From assembly GCA_025617745.1 (NCBI GenBank), contig CM046858.1, forward strand, positions 52,273,925 to 52,337,924: a stretch of DNA of 64,000 nt. The letters are read 5' to 3'. This stretch comes from Heliocidaris erythrogramma. Its lineage: Eukaryota; Echinodermata; Echinoidea; Camarodonta; Echinometridae. Shown here in pieces: positions 56,115 to 64,000 of this stretch. Under the pieces are notes generated by a model. That model was not told the DNA's origin and did no database searches. It was given only the letters and a program-made list of their open reading frames with translations. The translations under genes were made by a program, and so were the position numbers. Numbering within the stretch: position 1 is the stretch's first letter; every line of letters starts with the position of its first letter.

Positions 56115-57639
56115 CTAAAAAGATATCGCAAGAAAGATAGCGAAATGGAAATGTATTAGTCATACAACATTCTTCTCTTCCTCACTGGCGTAGCCACACT
56201 TGGTGAACAGGGGGGGGGGCACAGACGAGGGGGTGACACACATAATAATAGAGTGAATCAGTTACTTACACAGACACATACATGACATACACAAACGTGC
56301 GCGGTTAGGGGCAGAGTTAAGGTCGTGCCACTTAAGTTCCGTACGTGGATGACCTTTTAGTATGTACAAAATGCATGAAGAAAATCTTGCATTAATGCGC
56401 CTGTCACACTTTGGCGCCCCCCCCCCCCCCCCCCCCTTTGAAAAAAGCTGGTGACGGCACTGAGTTACGGATGACAAACGGACAGGACGGCCATAAGTGA
56501 TGATTACAGCATATCTTCAGGATATCTACAGCACATCCACAGTATATGAACAGGACAAGGAACATCGTAGGACCTCGTATCTCTCATTTGATGCCTCTCT
56601 GTCGTGATGAACGTTCGATTACGTTTCACGCGTCACTCATTTGTTCCTCATGTTTGTTTCTAATGCGTTTGCGCACGTTTCACTGTCCTGTATACAATCG
56701 TCCCAGGTGCGTTGTTTGTGCGTTTTATTCGGCCCCTGGACCGTGCATGTGCGCTCCTGCAAAATGGAAATTTACACTTTGTCCACCAGCTTGACAATTT
56801 GAACAACAGATAAATAAAAAGCCATCCGTTTCTTGTACGTTGGGCCGATCTGGCGATGTGTGTCAGGGGCATAACCTGCTGTTGATATTAATTTTATTCT
56901 TAATGCTGTGTCTCAATTATCATCAAAATCTTTGAAATAAATATACATTATCAACAACAGGTCGACATTGCAAAATTTTCTCCATTCCTTTTGTAAGCAC
57001 TGCCTCGTATTGAACGATATAATGGTTTAATTTGTCATCGTGCGTTATACGCCGTTTTCGGTTTTCCGAACTTGTTTCTGACTGTTTGTGACACTGTCCA
57101 GCCTTCATCATTTGCACGTAAACATTTGTATTGTACAGATATCCAAGTATGGTGGGTAGGCCTGAGTCATAAACAATGAATGCAGGAGATATGTACGTGT
57201 CCAATATTTGTTTAATTTTACAAAAATCCAAAACGTTGGTTTTTATAATGTATGCACATTAGTTTTAACAGAGGCGTATCTAGACCTCGAGGGGGAGAAG
57301 GGTTGGCAAAACATCCAAGCCAATGATCCGTTTCTTTGTTAAAGGGGTAACCATTCAGAAAATGCTATTTTATTTCAGTTATCTCCTTTTTAAAGTTCCT
57401 TTTGACGTGTATTGCAAGATTGAAATTTGGGTCGAAGATTTGAAAAGGGGGGGGGGGCGGTATGCTTAACAGGTTTTCATCCCCCATCCAACTCTGTGTG
57501 TATTATACAATCAATTGTTCAACAAATAAGCACAAAACAACAAAAAACAGACACAACAATGCAAACAATAAACGAGCAATGTAATGTCTAAAGGACGGTG
57601 CAGAAAAAAATCTCAAATGTGAAAATAAAGTGTGTTTAC
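56115..57639. other. Intron with a diverged copy of the 54.4-kb repeat and C-rich insertions
   Basis: C20-type run at 56416 and G run at 57448, both next to GGCG(T/C) phrases. 56876-57090 repeats 54440-54780. No other exon. Confidence 0.5.
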
Positions 57640-57865
57640 CTTCCATTTCTCTACAAAATCCTCTGCATGTTCGGAAGGTATCAAGACTTCGTGTACAAGT
57701 CTGTAAAGTTTGGTTTTGTCTCTCTTTTGGACACTTTCGAGGATTTCCCTCGCCTTCCCTAACTCCTTCTCTGTTGTTGACAGGATGCGTTCTACGATGC
57801 TGTCAGTCATGTATGTGTATGCATGCATGTCCTGTTTTTTGAGGGTCTCAGTCATAGTCAGTTTG
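57640..57865 (-). CDS. SAMHD1: SAMHD1 module A, exon with ILSTTEKELGKAREILE (226 nt)
   Basis: 226 nt; acceptor TTCCACAG, donor GTAAAC. The 75 codons cover MHAYTYMTDSIVERILST, then EKELGKAREILESVQKRD, then the KLYRLVHEV strand, paralleling human AYTKLTDNIFLEILYST through DAREILKQIEYRNLFKYV. It ends in EDFVEKWK at phase 0. The open frame extends past the donor into the intron for only six more codons, so the GTAAAC border is chosen from family length and phase. Confidence 0.9.
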
Positions 57866-58469
57866 CTGTGGAAAACAAATATTACAGCTACTTACAAGGT
57901 ATTCTATCAAGATTAACCATTAAGACGAGAATATATAAATGGATACAAGCAATGGCAATTTGCTGTTGACACTCTGTGAGTGTGGGTGGGAGGTTTGTTT
58001 TTCCTCCACGGTTGATAAGTGCTCGTTTCCTCTTGTAAAAATGGCCTTTTCACCTGTAATTTCCAAATGTTTTATGCCCATGCTAGTTCAGATTCTATAT
58101 TATGTATTATTTATTTTGTAAACGCTGTGATTTAGTTTTACCGTGGAGAGCCGCTTGCTAGTTATTATAATTTGACAGCCGAGGGCGAGTGAGGGCAATG
58201 TTGGTGAGCCAGAATCGAAAGCGCAACTTAAGTGCCAAGAGGAAATTATCAAATCAATGCTATCTTCTTTCCAACATGCATATTCAAGGTACATTTGAAA
58301 CATAGGCTTAATATTTGATTTGAAATGACCCATTTTCCACAATGAATCTACTTTTTTTTTTACTTATGTAGCGGCCTGTAAATTTTCCCTCTTTTAGACG
58401 AAGGGCAAGCAAATTACAATGCTTACAAACTTAACCAACTGGTGGGCCCTCTATTAAACCGATGGGAAT
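57866..58469. other. Intron stretch without recognised features
   Basis: No exon, element or repeat is recognised. Confidence 0.5.
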
Positions 58470-58720
58470 GAAATAATTCAGTAGTCAACGTCCTTTGGCA
58501 AGACATTAATCTACATTTGTCACTCTCCACCCAGGTGTAGTAAATGGGTACCTGGTAGGAACCTATTCCTTGAATGCTTTCAGCGCCTATTAGGGCAGCT
58601 GGGCTAAAGCCAGGGTAATAATAGTATTTTCAAGCGCTCTGAGTAGTTTGTAACTAGATAGCGCTATATAAGAAATTATATAATAATAATAATTATTATT
58701 ATTATTATTATTATTATTAA
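58470..58720 (+). mobile_element. tRNA-derived SINE, 5'-truncated
   Basis: CTTTGGCAAGACATTAATCT, then AATGGGTACCTGGTAGGA, AGCGCTATATAAG and an (ATT)n tail. Same family as 36485-36840 but without a readable tRNA head. Confidence 0.72.
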
Positions 58721-59143
58721 AAATGTAAAAAGAAGAGGGAAAAAAGGAATCAAATCTGGCCGGGGCGGGGGTACGTATCCCCAGGACTCCTGTTTCCCCA
58801 GTATACATGTATTGTTAGTTCTGTTTTCAAACATAAAACTGGCGTCAAACCAATAGAATTAGCAATTTAACTTATACAAATAATAATCAATTTAGAGTAG
58901 GAAATGAGTGAGTATTTCAGTTCATTAGTTTTACAATAAAAACAAAGCAGCATTAGATGTCTGCGACTGCCCTTGTCTTTGAAAGTCGTCGACCATCGAC
59001 TATCCATATTTTTCACTTTTTTCTCACATCTTTTCCAGTCAATTTCCTTTGGCGATTATGTTTAACAGAAACCATTGGTATCATTAGTTCCATAATGTTT
59101 TTTGTTTATATTTTTGTACTTTAAAAATATACGCTCTTCTCAC

Positions 59144-59230
59144 CTGCCATCCTTTGCAGGGAATATCTTGAAGCATTTCTCACCATGGTCATCTGTCACT
59201 TTTTCAGCCTCTTCAAAAGCGTCCATGATC
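59144..59230 (-). CDS. SAMHD1: SAMHD1 module A, exon IMDAFEEAEK (87 nt)
   Basis: 87 nt between CTCTAG and GTGAGA. It encodes IMDAFEEAEKVTDD followed by CFKIFPAKDG, matching the human MITDAFLKADDY stretch and the short strand after it. It starts with one base completing the previous codon and ends with two bases (AG) that join C of the next exon to make Ser. The module B counterpart is not in the window; it would lie beyond the left edge. Confidence 0.88.
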
Positions 59231-61112
59231 CTAGAGGAGAGTAAATTAAAGAATAATACATAATCCAGGGAAGGAAGGGGACGGGGGGGGGGGGGGTCTC
59301 GGAGGCCTTTCGGTTGGTTGATTTTCGCGGTGCAATATAGGGCACACATAAGTAATTTCATCCGCTCGCAATGCATGCCGTTGAGGCGGAGCAAAGATTA
59401 TTTGAAATTAATTGATTAGAAATATTCATATAAAATCGATTGATTGTCCTCAGTAAATTTAAAAAGCGTAAATGGTATTTAATAAACATACTCTTTTCAA
59501 TTTGACACCTTAGCCGAAGTTGGCTAGCTTTTTATTATTTTAAAATGTTTTTTTTAATCACTGGTGCACTTCCACTGTTTCTATGTGCAAATGGGCTGAA
59601 ATTTCGGCTAGCCTTGTTTCAGCCTAAATATCTTTTTTTAACGCCGGGAAAGTGCCCACATTAGGTACTTTATTTGAGAGATATTTATATTTTGTCTCTA
59701 TTCTGTGAATTTAAACGATTTCTACCGAGGGGTGTTCAAAATATGATTTATAGACAACCTTCGTTATAACACGTGAGTGAATGGGGCCGTGAATTACTTA
59801 TGTGAGCCCTATAGCGAAACCTAGCTCAGCGTTGTTATGGAAATGTCGTCTGCTTTTGTTGGTCTGGGTTGCGTTTAAATTGATGTAGATTACTCTTTTT
59901 GGATGCTTAACTGCTTAAAGTATCATTTTGAGGTAAGTTGAGAGCCATCCTTAATAAAAACATACAGCATTTGTCTATGCTTTGGACAGGTAACACCAAA
60001 CACCAAAGGAATGATTCATACCCGCGGCTTTCTATGTGGAAAACGTGTCTCTTGTATTTCCAACATTTGGGGGGGGGGGGGGGGGGGGGGGTTGTCAGTC
60101 GCTTGAGAATCTGAGCTAGGATTTTCTGTCGATCAAAGTTATTCAGGTTCACTTTCTGCCTCGGACGTTTGCTAAGATAGGGAAATTTAAATTTATTAAC
60201 TATCACCATTACAAAACGCTTAGCACGCCTCCCGTTCGAGCCGGTTAGTTTCGCTCTCCTCGATCTCTTTTCAGAGCAGTCTCATTCTTTAAAATCTCTC
60301 TCTCTCTGCCACCCCCCCCCCCCTCAGACTCACACACAACATCCATGGGTAATTATGTGAAACGTCCCCAATCTCCCCTTCTATCCTTATTATAGACGGA
60401 ATAATACTATAAATAAATTGCGAGAATATGAAGGAAAAGTGAATATGCAGCCTTTTCTTTTATATTCTTTGTTTTTAAAAGAAAGACAAAAATTGAAATT
60501 CTCTATTTTGATCCAACAGGTGCCATTCAACATCAATCGGCCGACACTTCATTCAGGGTGCAAAGGAAACAGTATTCACTATAAAGAATCACACTCCCGC
60601 ATCTACACGTCAACCGTAGTTTCATGCACGCAAATTGACAATAGTGAGTGATGTCACTGGGACCGTTCTCACTTGCCTGTCCTCATTACCCTTGATTAGA
60701 TAATGAGAAATTGGTATCAATTTTATCAGTAGATGCAACTCTACCATTTACGGCTGAAATAATTCAAATTATTAAATTTTGACCTACTCTATAGCCGCTG
60801 CATTTCAAGCCATCTCGAGCCTTGACCAATTTAACACACAAACTTCATGACAACCGAGAGAACCCTTAACCCTAACCGTCGCGTGACGTCATGTGAGCCT
60901 AAAAATCTAAAATTGCATGTGTTCATTTTTTTTTTGCCAGTACGAATGGGAAACCATATGCCCTTAATATTTATCTAAGCCTGTTCTGGTTTTTTCTTCG
61001 TGAAAGATGTCTGCATGTCCAAAAGTGTCGCTTCGATGGAACAACCACGGCATGCACTTCTACCCAGAATTGCAATTATATAAACATATATCAAATAAAT
61101 ATAGATACTTAC
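59231..61112. other. Intron with G-run insertions
   Basis: G24-type run at 60068-60091, C run at 60310, otherwise unrecognised. Confidence 0.5.
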
Positions 61113-61204
61113 ATGTGCTCAATGATAGTAGACACTCTGTGCTGGTAGACCCTTCTGTGGAGCATGTAGCGAACTCGAAACATCTTGTACAAATTGTCCG
61201 CTTC
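61113..61204 (-). CDS. SAMHD1: SAMHD1 module A, exon NLYKMFRVRYMLHRRVYQH (92 nt)
   Basis: 92 nt; starts in phase 0 after AG and ends after two bases of a codon before GTAAGT. It encodes EADNLYKMF, then RVRYMLHRRVYQHRV, matching the human helix with R366, H370, Y374 (active-site side) and H376/K377 (allosteric side). K377 is Arg here. The split ATG at its 3' border is completed by the first G of the 59144-59230 exon, giving EHMIMDAF. The paralogous exon at 2410-2501 has the same length and phases. Confidence 0.88.
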
Positions 61205-61494
61205 CTAAATTGGTAATAACACAGTATGCAGAATATAATGTAATTGTAAAGTCTCCCAGAGGAGAAGTTCCACAATATTTACCACATTTCCCTACTGACA
61301 CGTAGAAGTAATCGCGTTGCCCTATATGCAATGATCTCTCTTTTTGTTCGTGAAATACTGTTTTTCCAGTATACAAAAAAATTAAAACACTTTCCACGCA
61401 TTGGAAGTTCGATTTCGGTACTTCCATAAATGGATAAGGAAAATAATGTTGTTGTTTATTCATTTATTGATTTTATTTTTTCCTATATATTTTA

Positions 61495-62125
61495 GCCATG
61501 AGTTCCCAACACCGACGTTCGTTTTTCCGAAGGTTCGTATTTCCTAACTTGAACAAAAAATAACATAAGGTGGAAAGTGAAAAAGAAGGAAAACAACATA
61601 TTATAAGGAAAGAGAGAACTTTCTGGCGGCCGCCTGATAATTTTATCTCTCCTTATGTTATGTTGTAGATAGAAAGAGGAAATGAAAAAAGGATAAAACG
61701 AAGAATAACATAATTAAAGATAGTAAGAGAAGAAGATAGAAGGAAAAACACAGAATAACATAAGGAACATATTACAGAATAAGAACCAGTGAATTATCTG
61801 GCGGGCGCCGGATAATTCACTGATTCTTATTCTGTAATAGTTTTCTTTTCTCTTTTATCTCTCTCGCGCGCGCGCTCTCTCTCTCTCTCTCTCTTTGGAC
61901 CCTTGATATAGAGAAGGTTGGGGGGGGGGGGGGCTGCTCAGTCACTTTGGTCCCCTCTTTCTCATTTTTAGGTACCTTATTTCAATTTCGGAATTACGAA
62001 CCCTATTTCATTTTTGGAAAAACGAACCTTCGGAATTACGGACCTTCGATGTAACAAGCGTTTGGAATTATGAACCTTCTGAAAAAACGACATCGACTTC
62101 GGAAAAACGACATGTAACCGCCCTG
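61495..62125. mobile_element. Fold-back-like element, TTCGGAATTATGAACC family
   Basis: Left edge GACGTTCGTTTTTCCGAAGG; right edge has inverse-type units (CCTTCGGAATTACGGACC, CTTCGGAAAAACGACATG). The middle holds purine-rich units like the 9.3-kb minisatellite and two hairpins with GC-rich loops (61600-61660 and 61775-61841, the latter ACAGAATAAGAACCAGTGAA and inverse). Related remnants at 39.83 and 46.13 kb. Confidence 0.55.
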
Positions 62126-63679
62126 TCACTTTTTTGTAATTCTATTGATTCTACCAAGTGCGTATTCTATCGAACCATTATATCGATTCATCTTAATGTA
62201 GGGCCGACAGATCAGACAGCTCACGGAGTGCATCTTTCTCGTTTTTTGTGGCGGATCTCTTTACAAGAATCATACAGTTCTTGCGCAACCGCGTAGCCAG
62301 GATTTAATTTTACGGTGGAAGGGGGCAGTTGTGAGCGTGCAAAATTGGTGATGAGCACGCAAGGGAGGGGGAGTTTCCCCCTTCCCGCGCGAAGCGCGAA
62401 AACTAAGACGTTTTATAGCAAATTTAAAAGATAACGGCTCGTAGCAAACATTTTTTGAGGCGGATAGTTCGATGCCTTGACTGCTTTCCATTGATTTGGA
62501 CGCAATACTGCACTATGTGTAACAGGGGTGGGTGCAGGGAGGGGTGAGTTTCCCCCTTTTACGTTTTAACCAATTTTGAGAAAAAGATAACGGCTCGTAG
62601 CGCCTTTTTAGGCTTTTTTCTCCCCCCCCCAAGCTTTTTCGCTCTCCCTTTTTTTTCTTTTTCTTTTTTTTTTGGGGGGGGGGGGCGACTGCACATGCGC
62701 TGTATAAAGGATGTCTTTCATAAGTATACATTTACAGAAATCGTTTCTTTTTTTTTTTAATTAAATGGATGGTTTTTCATTGGATCTGCATTCAACATAC
62801 CTGTATCTTTAAAATAGAATATTTTCTGTCAAAAATGAGGGAAGACATGCAAGCATCAAACAAATTTCTTCTGATAGGAAATCCTACCCCGTGTTAAAAG
62901 CCTTTTATTTTGTATATTCAGTAATGAAAATATTAAAAGTTTGAGCACAGTCCTGTCCGACATTTAGTCCCTTGGGAATAAGCAATAGTCCCGTCTTTAT
63001 TTGAAAAAGTGATAATTTGAAGATTATACCGTTTTCTTTTTTAGATTCAAACTATCAGAATTCTCTGCAAAAAGAGCAAATATATTTTGAACATTTTGAC
63101 ATAGATTCAAAAGGAGTTTCCTTATGAAGAATAATTGTTACTACGAATTGGCTCACGATGGGACATTTTTTTTTCGAGTGGTGAAATTTTCTCCAGGAAA
63201 TTGGTCAACTGAAATTCATTATATTTCTCCCCCGCCCCTCGATGGAACGGATTGTGCCAATGATACTGCTCGAGAAATGTTTAATTCTCTACTTCCAGAC
63301 CTAAGCCCGATCATATTTTTTTTTTTTTTTTTTGGGGGGGGGGGGGGGGGGTGGGGGAATTTGTTTGCTAATTACTCCACTGCTACCAGATGTCATTAGA
63401 GTAAAATATAATGTCCATTCAAAGTATAAGTCGCTTTAGATTATGGAGAGATTCATCTGATTGCTACATGTATAAACTGAGAAAGTGATTTTACACTATT
63501 ATCGGTTTAGGTGATGTTAAGCTTGCTGTAAGACTCCAAATCTTCTGTGTGCATGTACAAGGTTGTAGAAGCGTACAGCCTCACAATGACCTCACCAGGT
63601 GATTTTAAATGGAGATGTGCACAAGCAAGCCCCAAATTGCTAAAAATACTATCAACAAACAGGCTGTATAAATGATTAC
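62126..63679. other. Intron stretch with a diverged tandem pair and G runs
   Basis: GGGGGAGTTTCCCCC...AAGATAACGGCTCGTAGC appears at ~62365-62450 and, diverged, at ~62545-62605. G/C runs at 62676 and 63330. No exon. Confidence 0.5.
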
Positions 63680-63874
63680 CTTGTCTCTGAAGCATAATAT
63701 TCGCCTGCCATCGTCTAGTCGAATCACTCTTGCATATGTCATGCATCTTTTGTAATCAAAGCTATTGATTATCCCGAGTTGGTGACAGTCCCTGGCAAAA
63801 TAGTCAAATTTGTCCACATCAATGCCAGTCGACTTGTTAGTGACTATTTGGTAGAGAAATCTCTTCTCTGCAGC
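63680..63874 (-). CDS. SAMHD1: SAMHD1 module A, exon with catalytic DVDK motif (195 nt)
   Basis: First exon of the gene visible in the window: 65 codons, phase 0 at both ends, acceptor TTGCAG and donor GTAATC. It carries [18 protein letters not shown]. The second Asp of DVDK corresponds to human D311, a metal ligand of the HD site; the following Lys and Tyr correspond to K312 and Y315 of the dNTP pocket. Human W313 is Phe here. The exon ends in CFRDK, which continues directly into EADNLYKMF of the next exon. It is the paralogue of the 195-nt exon at 8446-8640, with the same length and phase. The upstream exons holding module A's H and HD motifs must lie beyond 64000. Confidence 0.9.
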
Positions 63875-64000
63875 CTGCAATAAGAATTTTGATAAATTTA
63901 TTTTCACGTATTCTGAAATTTGCTCGTATGCTTAACAAACAAAATGAATGCGACTGCGTCTCCTACATGCCTCCGCCTTAATTCAGTTAATTTCATGGAT

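Larger units (their letters stand above)
2410..63874 (-). other. SAMHD1: SAMHD1-like gene with two tandem modules; 16 exons in window, open at both ends
   Basis: SAMHD1 is a dGTP/dNTP-activated triphosphohydrolase that cleaves dNTPs to deoxynucleoside plus triphosphate; it limits dNTP pools and restricts reverse-transcribing elements. Sixteen minus-strand exons totalling 1,946 nt were found by matching translated pieces to the family in order. Every border is GT-AG and every junction keeps the frame. Exons 63874 to 49882 match the region from human residue ~290 to the C-terminal lobe (module A). Exons at 46701, 44693 and 41538 form a linker. Exons 40197 to 2410 restart at the VxxDPIHG motif and run to ~residue 380 (module B). 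No stop codon or frameshift lies in any exon. Module A's N-terminus and module B's C-terminus fall outside the window. The alternative is two adjacent genes, each missing one end, but the linker offers no Met and no stop. Introns reach 14 kb and are filled with transposons. Confidence 0.8.

Noticed and set aside
57613-57639. Extension of the module A exon past 57640
   Set aside because: The ORF continues VNTLYFHI past the GTAAAC donor, but this is not SAMHD1-like and the donor gives the right phase for the next exon.

Overview
The window is invertebrate nuclear DNA: AT-rich, intron-rich and packed with transposable elements. Two tRNA-derived SINEs with a GCGCTATA(T)A-type 3' end and an ATT tail (36.5 and 58.5 kb), several fold-back elements whose arms are short tandem repeats, DIRS and Penelope retroelements, and an invertebrate-style SAMHD1 homologue together suggest an echinoderm, most likely a sea urchin or close relative. 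That assignment is inference.

On the minus strand nearly the whole window is one gene. Sixteen exons (63874 down to 2410), all with GT-AG borders and mutually compatible splice phases, give 1,946 nt of uninterrupted coding sequence. The first seven (63.9-49.9 kb) encode the C-terminal part of one SAMHD1-like dNTP triphosphohydrolase module (module A; its HD motif must lie beyond the right edge). Three linker exons follow (46.7, 44.7 and 41.5 kb). Six more exons (40.2-2.4 kb) encode the start and middle of a second SAMHD1 module (module B), with the H...HD...D metal site intact; its C-terminal lobe lies beyond the left edge. The linker exons contain neither a stop nor a methionine and join both modules in phase. 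The simplest reading is a tandem, fused double-SAMHD1 protein.

The introns are filled with mobile DNA. Left to right: a decayed L1/Tx1-type LINE (1-2.2 kb); a 5.4-kb damaged DIRS-type tyrosine-recombinase retrotransposon with gag (2.9-8.3 kb); a minisatellite inside an inverted-repeat element (9.2-10.8 kb); a tandem array of tRNA-Thr(AGT)-like units (11.5-12.5 kb); a satellite (14.5-15.3 kb); two abutting TTAA-target elements (15.8-17.4 kb); a second DIRS element with both inverted termini and its internal complementary region but no gag (17.7-21.3 kb), inserted between two tRNA-like units; a Penelope-like element with RT and GIY-YIG parts head-to-head (21.6-22.6 kb); a CR1/Jockey-like LINE end (24.1-24.6 kb); MITEs; a 3-kb fold-back element (27.2-30.2 kb); tandem duplications (31.0, 34.2, 35.96 and 38.1 kb); a second fold-back (41.8-43.6 kb); two near-identical 0.9-kb TTAA elements (43.6 and 47.5 kb); a hAT-like element with an 8-bp target duplication (51.6-53.8 kb); and a third fold-back (61.5-62.1 kb).

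The only host gene recognised is the SAMHD1-like one. Everything else with coding capacity is mobile-element derived, and most of it is broken. Recognition rests on reading motifs by eye; no alignment or database search was run.
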